Assembly (NCBI RefSeq): GCF_965140245.1
Contig: NC_134038.1
Location: forward strand, 38,970,848 to 39,034,847
Source of the DNA: Athene noctua
Taxonomy: Eukaryota; Chordata; Aves; Strigiformes; Strigidae
Length of the DNA stretch: 64,000 bases
Direction of reading: 5' to 3'
The stretch's first letter is position 1; every line of letters starts with the position of its first letter. Below the pieces are notes generated by a model. The model ran no database searches. It worked only from the letters and a program-made list of their open reading frames with translations, and had not been told where the DNA came from. Position numbers and translations under genes: made by a program. Positions 33,494 to 45,545 of this stretch are shown here, one piece after another.

Positions 33494-36400
33494 GGATAAT
33501 ATAACTAAAAATATGATTGATGCTTTTTTAAATGTCTTATCAAAGGCTGGTGCCTTTTTAAATGTTTTGACATTCTTTTAAGCTATTTGTGGTATTTTCA
33601 TCTTTCATTTAACAGAGGAATGCAAATGTCCAGTCACAGTGAGACCTTTGCTCCACATTACAGTGGGGCTTTTGTATATGTTTAGAACATGCTGGCATTT
33701 TAAACAAAGATTTTGTAAAAAGTAGGTGAGTAGAAGCTATTTAAGGACATCGACTCAAATTCATTCTTAGGGTTTGGGTTTGTTTGGACAGTAGATTTTT
33801 TTTTTTAAAGTAACTGATGCTGTGTAGGTCATATTTTGTTAGGGAAGTTAAGAAATATCAACATTCCTGGTGAAACCTCTTATTTTGAAAAAGTGGAAAA
33901 AAAAGACAGCACACAGTAATTAATTTTATGTTTGTAGTTTTTCGGAGGTCAGATTAAGGATAAGAGCCCTTTTACTCTGACCTAAGGAGATGCCAAGAAA
34001 AAATTACTGTAAAATCAGAGGCTTCCAAAAAGAAGCTGAACTGTATGACAAAGCACTGGTATCATGTTGCAGTAGTTGCAAAGTATTCTATTGCCAAGGA
34101 AGCTGCTGCACACATGGTTTAAGCTCCTGAATTGTCCTAGGGTTATAGTTGTGTACAGCATAATGGAATTATCACTACCATGTTTCTTCATAATAAGAAT
34201 AAATGCTGATGGGATAGGTAGAGGCAAAACTGAGGCTCATAACTGTGCCTCTGTGAAGAGCTGTCAAAGCACTGTAAGCTTTCTGCAGTATTGTGAAGTA
34301 CAATATAGCGTTCCCACTCCACAGTCACCTATGGCTTATTCAGTATAAAAATAGCTGATGTTGCTGAGTTTTGCCGTAGGCCGTGTAAGCTGATGGGGAG
34401 AGTACTGTGTGGGGCTAATTCGGAAGAAAATATTCAAGACCTAGGCAGATGCAAACTGGCAGGTGTGAAGTACTCCTGTAACTGCCTGCAATGTAAAATA
34501 AATGTGGGTGCTCCTTTTTTTGCCTGTGAACAACACTCCACCTGTCAACTAGCGTAGTTTAAAACATACCTAATAAAAATTAGCAGAAGCATTCCTTGCT
34601 GTATTCATTTTGCAGAAGGCTGGACCATAGAGTGTTTCCTGCTTCTTCATCTGTACTTAAATCTTTGAGTTCCTAAAATATAACAAATCCATTTGTTAAA
34701 ACTAAGGACTGAAAATAAGATAGAGATGAGAATAACCTCTCAACCTATCTCAGATTCTGATTGTAATTCTTCAAGGAAGGTTGAGACCACGTTATTTGTC
34801 GAAAGGGAGTGAGTGGTGGGGTCACTGGAGACTTCTTCAGTGAGGTACAGCAGCTAATTAGCCTCAAGGGTGAGACTGGCTGTTAATATTCCTGCTCCAA
34901 ACCTTACAAAGCTGTTGCAAAAGAAAATTGTCCTGCTTCTTGCACTTCACATGGAGCACGCAGTGCTTTACTTGCTTAGCCTGCTTGAGTGCAGGTTTTG
35001 AATGGGGTTGAAAAAAGCTGATTTGAATTTGCAGTACTTTGCATGTGTATTGGTTAAAACACGGAGAGCAAGGTCCCTGTCTGTAAGCTGATGCATGTGC
35101 CACATCAGAATTCACATTATTTCAAAATTTCTTCATGTTACTGTTTATTTATGTTCTTGTTGCACTAGGCTTGTTAGTGGCTGGAAGAGTTAGATCTTCC
35201 CCTGTGGAATAAATTAAGATCCATTAAAGCAGTTAAAAGTTGTCTGGACATACAAAAACTTCACAAGAACAGGTGCACACTCTTACCATATTTTTGTGCC
35301 TGTTGATGTCGTAGAAGTTACTTATTATCTTAGTATCTGCAGGCTGTTATCTGGATCAAGGTCCCAGGAGCTGTCTCTTCATAGCATGAAGACTGCACAA
35401 AACCCGGTAGCTAAATAATTTCCAGCAGTGTTTAATACTTGCCCAGTGCCTACAGTTCAGGTCAGTTAGCCAGCAGTGCTAGCACTAACCTGACCAGCAT
35501 TTCTAAGGTTCTGAATAAAATCACAACTGGAACCAAACTTCTTATGTAAAAAGTACTGCCATGCCAGCAGTGTGTGTCAAAGTGTCTGATTAGCATGAAA
35601 AGCGTCTTTTAAGTAGTGGGTATAAAAAACCACAAAACCACCATATGACGGGATTGTTGCTTTCATGGCTTATCCACGCACCGAGTTAAGTGTAGATACT
35701 GAGACCAAGGGAGTCCTGTTGGTTTGAAGTAGTACCTTGCTGTTTCATCCTCTTCTCACTGAAGGACGTGGGCATGCTAACTCACCGGTGCAGGGAATTG
35801 CCCCTCTGGGTGTTTGCTGGTGGGAGGGGAGGTGAGCTACCACTTGAGCCCGTGGTGCGCTAGCAGGGAGCAGCTGACGCACTGTTGACACCTAGCGACC
35901 CACAGAAATGCGCACATCCATAACACGAGGTCTCTACAAAGGTTTTTCTCCTAGCCTCATTTTACAAGACTGCTGCTGAGTCCGTTTACCCAAATTGCTC
36001 AGGAATCCTGGGAAGTGCAAGATTTGGCGAGATGTCTCTGCTTCTTTGCTCATACTTCATTAGAAATTTCAGCGGAATTGCCCTCCTTTTCAAGAGAGGC
36101 CTTTGTACTGTCCAAACTTCTCTGGCCTGAAGTAGAAAATTCAAACCTGTCATAAGCAACTTCCCTTACCGAGTTATACATAGGCTTGCATCGCAAGCCA
36201 GGTGTGGTTGAAAGCCAATTTTCTTGTCAAAGTAGTCCTTATTGATTTGTTGAAGTTCTGGGTAAGAAGGAACTTTTGGTAACAAGTAGCCTTTCTAGTT
36301 GGCTTCCCCAAAAGTATTTGGCTATCTTTGCATACATTATGGTATATTTCAAAAGGTTTGTACACAAGATTTATTCCAGGAGTGTTACCTGCATAACATG

Positions 36401-36788
36401 CCCAAGGCTTTTGCTGTGTTCTCATAAGTTAAAGCATCACCCCGACTGTGGTGTTTACACCCTTTCCAGCAAGTAATGTCATTAGTGGTTTTTGATCCCT
36501 AACACCTCTCTAAGAAGGTGTCATCTCCTTTATAGACTCCCTTATGTACACCATCATATAGCTGATACCAACGTGATACTTCTTTTTAATTACTTTTCAA
36601 GAGCATGTTTGGGTTAAACTCCCCTTCTCCGCCCATATATAGCACAGGTTGAAAGTGATAGCAGAAGATGTCTCCTTTATCATGTGACTTTTATCCATGC
36701 TTCCTTCACTGAAGAAGAATCCAGGGTGTGTTTGTTTGTATTAAACTTTGAAGGGCAGGTAGATGATCCAGCATGGGGACTTTTTTTT

Positions 36789-36816
36789 GGGGGAAGGATG
36801 GGAGGGAGGGGAGGGG
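36789..36816 (+). other. G-quadruplex-type motif
   Basis: Five G-runs of 3-5 G separated by 1-6 nt (GGGGG..GGG.GGG.GGGG.GGGG), meeting the standard G3+N1-7 pattern. Confidence 0.75.
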
Positions 36817-37936
36817 AGCAGGAAGCCAATTCCCAGAGAAACAGGCTCTCTACTTGAAAAAGGCTGTTCTTCCTGGCCAGAGGAACCGCACTAATAAAAC
36901 ATTACATGAGACTGTCTAAAGGTGATGATTTAATTTGTATTATTGCAAGATTCAATTTTTTTGAATAAAAACTTAAACTACCATAATAGATTTTTGATTA
37001 TAAAACCCTATATTTTTAATATGGAAGTCCCAAGTTTAATATTGACAAAGCCATTTGCGTTCATTATCTCGGTATAAAACTAAAAGCTTATACGTTATCC
37101 TCGGTTTTCATGGCTTTACCTCCTTTGCTACAACAAATATGTGCTGTAATGTTTTAGCAAATAACCATTATTGTTTATACACTGTAATTCAGTGGGATGT
37201 AGTAAATGGCATATTTTAAGGAGTCTATTTCTTTGCATATAAAATACCTGTAAAGCTTACTGAAGGTGAAGAGTGGCTACTACTTAGCTCTCAATTGTTG
37301 GCTACATTACTGAAACAATGAAGATATATCACCCACTATAATAGGGAAATAGCAGCCATTTAACATAGTTGAGCATTAACTCTGTCATTTAGGCTGCTGA
37401 AGCAATCTTATTATTATAGTGGATGTAGCTGGTTTTGTTTCTCCATATGTGTAGATGTTCTGGTGTATAAAATGCATTGCTGTTTCATAACAGTAAATTA
37501 CATGTGCTCCAAGGCTCCTCTTGCTACTTAAATGAAGTTATATCTGGACCCTTCACCAGAATAAGCAAAGATAAAGTAAATAATGACTGGTTTTGACATC
37601 TCTTTCACTGTAGTAGTTGCAACAATGAAAATACTCTGCCATCCTGCAAGTTTTTGTTCTAAGAAAAAAACCCACAGTGCTTTTGTATATAAGCCTTCAC
37701 TGTGAAAACAGCTTCTTGAAACTTGAAACAGTGCTATTATGAAGAGGTGCATGTTACCCATTTCAAAGGTAGGACCAGTGAAATGAAAGCTGGTGATGGC
37801 TAGTCCTTCACCTGGGGTGTCTCAGAAGTCGTGACATTTTTAATATTATGTTTGCAGTTTACATTTGTGTGTCTGGCTAGGTAAGTTGAGATTGTCATAC
37901 TGTCCTCTGTTTTTTTTTTTCTTAAGCCTTCCATGT

Positions 37937-37972
37937 ACACACACACACACACACATATAGATATATATATAT
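37937..37972. repeat. Compound (AC)9 / (AT)n microsatellite
   Basis: Nine AC units followed by an ATAG spacer and about six AT units. Confidence 0.95.
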
Positions 37973-40900
37973 AGCACTCTCAGTATAATAAACCTGACAC
38001 AGGTATCACTAGTGCTATAGATAAATAGTCAGGTACAATGCAATCAAGGGTCCATAATTATGAAAAGGAAATTGTAGTTATTAGGGGAAAACACCAAAGA
38101 TAGATTTAGAACTTTTAAAAATTTTAATGTATCTAGATTTTTTAAAAACCCTTTATGGAGACACTGTTGATAATATACAGGATAATACATAAGGAAGCAT
38201 GATGCTAACCTGTCTGTAAAGTGAATTGACATTTGGTAAACTACAGTAAGAGCTAGACCCGACTAATAATTGTGAAGACCCTTAACGTGTAAAAGTTCCC
38301 TGCGTTATCTAAAGTAATTGCAGTAGGAAGAAGAAAAGACCCTAATGTCACAAAATGAAGTGAAAGCTTGAATGTAGCCCAGCCTTCCTGGTCCTTTTCT
38401 GTCCCTTGTCCCAACACCATCACCACCAGATTGCAGCAGGGCCTGTAAACAGAGTTGTGAGGAAGAGTGGATTCTTTGCTCATGTGAGACTAGCATTATG
38501 TGAAAAAAGGTGGGGCCCACGTGTGTTGTACCCATTAGCTCTACAGTACTTTAATATTCCAGTGATGATAGCTCATAAAGACCCAAATCCTGAAAACAGG
38601 TTTTTGTCTTTTGAAGCCCCTCTTGGACTAGCCAAAATGTTAGTGCTCCAAGAGCAGTGTTTCTTGTGCAAGATTGATGTTCTACTATTCTGGCTAAAGA
38701 GCGCTGTGGTGGTCTTTGTATTTGGTTTGTTGGATAGTCAGCCAGCACGGGGGAAGGATAGAGAGAGGGAGTCTTTAAACATACTCTCCATTTGGAGAGC
38801 TGTAAGGATACTCAAGTCTGGCCTTCACCTATGTGCTTTGTGTCCGCCTCTAAAAAACTCGGTGCTTAAATGCCACCAGTGAACATTTTATTTGTTTCTT
38901 TGAGGATGGGAACACCCAAAGCCAAGCACTCCACTGAACCCTGAGTCCCGAGCCAGCTCTCTGTGCCACGCAGGGGCCTGTGAAAGGTTCCTCAGGAAGC
39001 AACCTCCTCGCTTAGCCAAACGGAGCAGCAGCAAAAGCTGTAGCTAAAGCACTTCTGGGGCTTACAGCAGATGCTGAGTGATGATTTTGGGATCACCTAA
39101 ATGGAAGATAACAGGTACCCAGCAAACTTTCAATATGTGATCCCGGCAACTACAGCCCATCTCGAGTACCCACCTACTCCTAGACTGAAACGGCAGCTGG
39201 CATCAGCTACTCAACCAATCCAATTTACTTTCAATCACACCATTACTACAACCTCCCTCCTCCATCTGTGTAAACATATGTCTTTGTTAAACACCACCAT
39301 TTGTACAGGATAAAAATTGTCAATGCTGACAAAAATGCCCCCACATAATGCTGTTGTGATTGCAATGTTGTCCTTAAGCTGATTTTAAAGAAGTCTGCGA
39401 GCTGATCAACTTCTTCCACTGCTATTAGTGGGAAACCTTCTTCGATAGAAATAAATCTTGTAAAAAAGGTTTATTTTGTCCACGGGTAATGTGGTCTCCC
39501 TTCTCTGTCTCAACTCTTGTAAGCCACATAGTAATTGTTAGGAGTGGTTTGCAGTGCCACAGTATTACCTCAAAGCAATCGCTGTTTCATGAGCAGTGTT
39601 TTCTAACATTAGTGTTATCTTGGCAAGAACGTATTTCACTCATACCCTTCTGGAGCTGACCCTTAAATCTGGCAAGGGAAAGAGTTACAACTCTGAAGAA
39701 ACCATTTGGTTATTAGTGATTGCTCCTTGCACCAGCTTTTCTTCAGAAATGACCACTAATGGTCTCTGTACAGGAGTTTTTCCTCTTCTTTTTCCTGTAG
39801 AAGAGTAAAATACATCTAGGACTCTCCTACAACATAACTGAATCCCAGCATAACTGGGGCCCCCCACTCTCTAAGCCTGAGCATTATAAAAGAATATAAA
39901 GTGGATGAAGGTAGCTATTTATACAAAGAAAGCGGTAGGTTGCTGTGTGAGACATCCAAATGAAAAACAGAACCCAGTCTGTCCCCTGCCAAGGGGAGAG
40001 CTGTTCAGCAAACTGGACACTCAACAGAACTGTGCAGTGCTTTGTGATGGGCCATCCTGTAAAACACTGGCTTGATCAGCACTAAGACAGGGAAACTGGT
40101 TTCGGTTTCTGGACCTGAGCTGCTCACTCTTTGGGACCTTAACTCCAGACACTTAAAATTAACAGTCCCCTTCATAGAGCAAGGCAAATCCAAGACTGCT
40201 CTGGACTTCTCACCTTGCTTCAGCATCTATCATGATGCTCAGGGTGTGACATCCTTAAGCGAGTAAGTGGACATTTTCTTTTGTGCAAACCCTCTTCTTC
40301 TAGTGCATGCCTTGCTCCTGTCTTTTGCTCTTATTACAGTATTCATGTTGGTCATCATTGTTGTACTCTTCCATCCCTTCAGTCCTGATAATACTAAATA
40401 TGAAACTGTAGTTTAATAAAGTCCCACCATGAACTGGACTTAGCTTCTTTGAGGATTTAAACCAAATAATTTTGTTTCTTGCTTGTTTTCTCCAGCCATT
40501 TGGGTATGCTAGAGTACAGTTCCAAGCTTTTTTTCCCATCTTTTCTGCAGCTGTGAGGATTAGGGATGTTTGGTTTTTTAATGAAAATTGAGACTTTGTA
40601 GAATTGCTTCCCTTACAGATTAGGGCTTTGCAAAAGGAAACATCAAAAAAACAAAAAAACCAAAAAAACCCCAACCCTGTAGAAAGATTAAAAAGCTTTC
40701 CACCCTTCTTTGCTAATTCACCTGTTTCATCACTTGTCTGTTTTAGTCTGGTGATCATTCCGCTGTTTCATTATAACTTTTTCTGTTTCCTTGGCTTTGT
40801 GGTTTTGTAAAGCATTCATGGTCTTCCAAAGTTCGGGGACTTTCGTTTTTTGGGGGTTTTTTTGGCCTGCTTTGCTTACCATAATTTTGCATTTCACTTT

Positions 40901-42007
40901 TCAACCAGGCAAAGCAAGGAAACAGGGCAGGGAGTTTCTCTCTGCTCTTCTGGGCTTTGGTAAAGTGAAGTGTTTGAATCAAGTCAGAGATACTTGACTG
41001 AGCAGCACAGATGTAAAGGCTGGAATGTGGAGGGGTCTGGTAGCAAATCTTACCCCACACATTTTAGGAAATAGCAAAAAGTTGCTTTTTGAGAGGTGAA
41101 GATTATGAAGAAAGGCTGTATCACCTCCCCTCCTGGACGATTCTTGTATAAACTGTGGGATATGAGGCAACTCCTTTATTCCGTGTTTTAAAGCATGGGT
41201 AGCTTTCCCTGCTAGAGACCTGGGTGGCTGCTAGTGTGACCCACCAGCGCTGACAGAAATGACTCCCACCTTGTACTACCACCAACCCAGATATTTTTGG
41301 TAGTTGATGATCTGGCCTCATTCCCCAACCTGCTACTTAGTGGTTTATGACTGTTAAAATGTTATGAAGTTTCCAAAGAGGCATTCTTTTATGGGATAAC
41401 CCTGCAGTCCTGATGAAAAGGGGAAACTCCCACCCCGGTTGTGTGGTGGAGAAGTGGTGCTTTCCTCCTTTGCTGGGCCTCTGAACCCGCAGCACTGGCT
41501 GGAGCTGAGGCTCACTCTCCATTATCTCACCCACCGGCGAGAAGGAGGAAAGGGAAGGTGGGATCACCAGATTTCCCACATAACCGGCCGCTCGCAGCAA
41601 CACCTTCCCCTGATGTGCTTTCACTCTGAGTTTCTAATTCAGGCTTTGGAATCATGACGTGTCTTTTTGCCCTAATTTTAAAAGGGCTTTCAATAGCCTG
41701 CCTGGCCATGCAGGTCTGCTGTGTGGGTAGAAACTCCACTTTTACCGTACCTCAGGCCTCTGTGCTTCTCTCAGCTGCTGCAGTCTGCACTCGCTCCCAC
41801 TACTATTTATTTGGTCCTGTATCAACCGTAGAAACTGTAGGCCCGGGCCTTGGCAATGCTATTAAACACGGTTTATTCCCTCCTAGCCAGCAGCTCATAC
41901 CGCCCGCTTCCAGAAGATATTTCATCACCCTGTTGAAAAATCTCTCCGCAAACTAAGCTCGAAGGAACGCTAATTAATTCCCATCCCATACGCTCCGATT
42001 GTCACGA

Positions 42008-42255
42008 CTGCCCAGATGCGGGTAGGGAGCTTCGGTGGCGGGGCCGGGCCGGGCCGGGCCGGGCGGGAGGAGGCGGCGGCGGCGGCAGCGCGGCGGTGCG
42101 CGGCGGGGCGGGCGCGCTAGGGGGCAGCATGGCCGTGCCGTTGGGAGGGAGGGCGCGAGGCGGGGCGGGAGCCCGCCCGCCCGCCGGGGGGTGCAGCCGC
42201 CGCGGCCCCCGGGCGCCATCCCGGCTCGGGGGCGAGGCGGCGGGTAGAGGGCTCC
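42008..42255. promoter_or_regulatory. Isolated CpG island
   Basis: About 250 bp of very high GC with dense CpG, in sharp contrast to AT-rich flanks. It contains (GGGCC)4 at 42041-42060, CGG/GGC triplet runs, and a CTCF-like core AGGGGGCA at 42119-42126. It lies about 8.5 kb past the most distal ARMC1 polyadenylation signal, with no recognised gene start nearby. CpG islands of this kind usually mark promoters, so an unannotated transcript start is plausible. Confidence 0.7.
42041..42064. repeat. (GGGCC)n pentanucleotide repeat
   Basis: Four perfect GGGCC units plus GGGC, at the left edge of the CpG island. Confidence 0.95.
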
Positions 42256-42296
42256 CAGCCTGGGGCTCCTCGTTTTCTCAGTGTGGGTTTTATTTT

Positions 42297-42376
42297 GGTT
42301 GGTTGGTTGGTTGGTTGTGGTGGGTTTGGGTTTTGTTTTGGGTTTGTTTGGTTTTGTTTGGTTTGTTTGGTTTTTT
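42297..42376. repeat. (GGTT)n and GTTTG-rich simple repeat
   Basis: Five GGTT units (42297-42316) followed by G/T-only TTTGG/TTTTG units to about 42376. The strand asymmetry is complete: the + strand is purely G/T for long runs. Confidence 0.9.
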
Positions 42377-45300
42377 AAATGCATTCTTTCACTTTTCTGC
42401 TGAATTTTGTGTGGTTGTCAAGAGATGGAGTATTACACTTTCTTTGTTCTCACGTGGATCTGTTAGGTTTCTTTAAAGAAAAACTGCCCAGAGAAGTAAG
42501 TTTTTGTCTCAAGCTGAAGATCAGTTTTTTACAGCTGAGCTATTCATAAAAACATATACGGCGCTACAAACAGTCCTAATGACCCATGAAATGGAACTGA
42601 TAGTGGGGTTTGTGTGCTCGGGTGTAAATACCTGCATATTTATGCTCTGTGTACCACCTGCTCGAGTGACACAAGTCCTGATCAGATCTACCTGACAGCA
42701 ATGCAAGCACAGGCTAACTTAATATTAGTTTTATCCTGGTGTAACCGAAATCAGAAATTAGCACAGGCTCTCTGTAAATAAGTGCCCCCTTCTAGATCAT
42801 GCTTTGGTTCCAAGAGCAAGGGACATTCCTTTTGCTCCAGCCTCCAGAGCAGTACTTGTGCACAGGCCCCAGGTATTGCCCAGGAGATTGCAGGTTTAGT
42901 TTGTATAAAGAGTCACTGAGGCTGGTGGTCTGCTCTCAGACCTGCACAGCACACCACTAGTCTTCGGCAGCAGGTCTTCATCCAACACCCAGGGTGTCTC
43001 CTTGCCGCTAGCTGCCTTTAAAATACAGGAATGTGAGCAATGCCTATATCTTCTTCACCTATTCTGCTGTTTCTCATGGCCGTACACATTGGAAGAGTGT
43101 CCACATAAATGAAGAATTAGTGAGAGGCACAAAAATGTGTTTCCAGATAGCACCTAAGGCTTTTAGTCTGTGTTTATTTTTATTTTGGACAGTATTGTGC
43201 CCCATCCAGCACTGGGAGCAGTGAGGGCAGCCTGGCTTCTGACCTTTCCTAGGGAGAGATGATTCCCCTGCCACAGTGGTGCTCACACTTGAAATGCTTC
43301 CCGACTGCTGTGGCTGTGGGGCTGGTCCATGGGTGGGTAGAAGGGTGAGCGAGGCAAAGGAGAGGTCTGAGTGAGGGTCTGCACCCTTTAACTGTGCTGG
43401 TGTAAATAAAGTTAGGTCCCAGGTTAATGTAGCCAAAATGTGAGATCTAAGTTTCTTCCTTAGAAAGTGCTGCCCTTCCACTTTGTTGGGCTTAGCCTCC
43501 AAAAATCAGAGGAATTCGTTGTGAAATTAGAGGAAAGTAACCCCGTTGTTACTGAGACACCCAGAAGAGATGCACTGTTCTCTTTCACAGTGCCCTGTAT
43601 TCATTTTATTCCAAAAGGCAGCAAGTGAAAACAATTTTTTTTTCCCTTTGTAGGCCCAGTTTAATATGGTTTACTGGAAGATCAGTTGACTTGGTGGGTG
43701 TGAATGTATGGGTGTGTAGGAGAGAGTAATGCTGTAGGTATTAGTTCAAAGAACTCTTCTTGTTACCTGGATTTTCCTGAATAGACATCACTCTGTTTAT
43801 AAACACACTTCCCCCTATCCACCCAGTGCATATTCAACATATGCAATATGCATATGCAATATATATAGAGAGATTTAAAAAAGTTCAATTTCATCAAACT
43901 GCTACAGCAGTAAATGCTTTAATATTCTAGCAGCATATAGTACACAGACACATGACCATAGTTAGTGTAATTTCGCTCATGGGACTTTTCCAACAGAAGT
44001 CATCTTGTTGTGTGGGCAGAGCTGCTGCCCAAGAAGACCAACCTACAGTAATTTTAGGAATGCCTTTGTCTCACAGTCTTGTCTGGCCTTGTGTCAGACC
44101 CTGGTTGTAAGTGCAACTGGAGATATTGGTGTAAAGTCTACTGATGCTTGAAGTGGGATTAAATTTCCGTTCTCAGGTCTCTAGACACTGGAAAGGCTCT
44201 GACATGTATTACTACAATGGACTGCTCAGAACTAGGAGTCCCATCACTGAAATAAAAAATAAGGATAGAATAATGCCATGTAAAAGTGGATGACGATACC
44301 AATATTCCATAGAGAGAGAAGTGATAAATGAAAGTTGTGGGTGTTACTGACTATGCTACCAAATATTTTGATACCAATTAAAGTGTAGTGCCACTAGAGA
44401 TGTTTTCATCACAATATGAGACAGAAGTACAAATACTGACTCAGAGAATGACAGTGGGGATATGAGCTTGTGCCACAACAGATGTATAACAGCAGAGAGG
44501 CATGTATAGCAGAGTGATTCAGAAAAGACAGGCACAGGATTGCGTATTATGGAGATGACAGAAGTTGAGTTTTCTCTTGTGGGGACAGAAAAGAGATCTT
44601 CTCCTGGCACTCAGGCAGAAAAGAGAATTCAGTCTCAGCCTTTAAAAATGTCCCAAGTGGCAAGGACTCACGGCAAGTCTAGATGGTTGCGATCCAGTGA
44701 CTTTCTTTGAGTTTCATAGTGCAATACTTGGGTTTCTTTTATTTTTTCATAGTAAGCCAAACATAGTCATTAGATGAAAACTTCCAAGATGCCTTACCCA
44801 AAGAAATACACTCCCGGGTACTTTGTTCAAAATGAGATTTTCAGTCTGGAGTTCAAGACTTGGAAAATCTCCCGACTTATGTTCATACATATAGACATCA
44901 TCAAAAGGAAATTTAAGGGGTCTGAATCCAATCTGGCTTCAAATGGACAGGTTTCCAGGGTACATTGGTAGAGGAAAACAAATGTTCACATCAGCCTCTA
45001 TGTTGTCTTTTTCACAGTATACATCTAACAGTTCAAGGCACAAGGACTATTAGTTCTTTGTTTATGCCTATTGCTTTCTTACTAGTAAGACAAAGAAGCA
45101 ACAGTAGGAACTGAAAACAGGAACAAACTATTGAACACAGGCATTCAGTGAATCCAGAAGCAAAATGAGCATTTTTTTCATTAATATTTTAGCAAAACTG
45201 GATTCTTTCCCCAAATAAAACAATGCTTTAAACTATCACAGATTCAACATCTGCTGGATCTTCATTAGTTTAAGTGTTATGGTTTGATCTAATGAAATTT

Positions 45301-45449
45301 TATCTGCGACACTTAAAACTGAAGTAAAGAGAGTGCTTTTTCTACAAATGCCAACACCTTTGTGCAGTAGAAACTTGGGCCCTAAAGTCTTTGTGGTACT
45401 ACTTTAGGATTAACTCTTCTCTCTCGAAGTAGAAAGGTTTGTTGTTGAG

Positions 45450-45545
45450 AGCAGTGATTTTTGGTTAGTGATCCCAAGGCTCTGTTCCCTGCTGTACCTG
45501 TGTGACTGGGGAAGTCATCAAAACTTTGAAGCTTGCCCACCTGGG
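45450..45545 (+). mobile_element. Possible MIR/L3-type SINE remnant
   Basis: The segment 'GTGATCCCAAGGCTCTGTTC' followed by 'CTGTGTGACTGGGGAAGTCA' resembles the MIR-type core 'ATCCCAGCTCTGCC...TGTGTGACCTTGGGCAAGTCA'. Short and diverged. Confidence 0.35.

Larger units (their letters stand above)
31441..33495 (+). other. ARMC1: ARMC1 3'UTR (extent uncertain)
   Basis: Starts after the TGA and is AT-rich. AATAAA hexamers are at 31837, 32115, 32151, 32404 and 33488. The true end is not visible from sequence alone: the transcript may end near 31.86 kb or extend to about 33.5 kb. Confidence 0.6.
33496..42000. other. Intergenic interval downstream of ARMC1
   Basis: No protein-coding gene is recognised. 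It contains a G-run cluster (36789-36816), a (CA)n/(TA)n microsatellite (37937-37972) and a GC-richer stretch at about 35.76-35.93 kb. The AT-rich block at 36.92-37.44 kb has enhancer-like composition. The longest ORFs (38406-38882 on +, 40300-40758 on -) lack recognisable homology or splice context. Confidence 0.7.

Noticed and set aside
38406..38882. 158-codon plus-strand ORF, the longest in the intergenic part
   Set aside because: Starts from TTG, no recognisable domain, no promoter or intron signals, overlaps minus-strand frames; best explained by chance in GC-richer DNA.
40300..40758. 152-codon minus-strand ORF
   Set aside because: Composition is driven by poly-A/poly-T and AAAAACC-type runs; no homology recognised.
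42096..42476. Protein-coding gene starting in the CpG island
   Set aside because: The first half is Gly/Arg/Ala low complexity and the second half is a translated GGTT/GTTTG repeat; kept only as a possible transcript start, not as a CDS.
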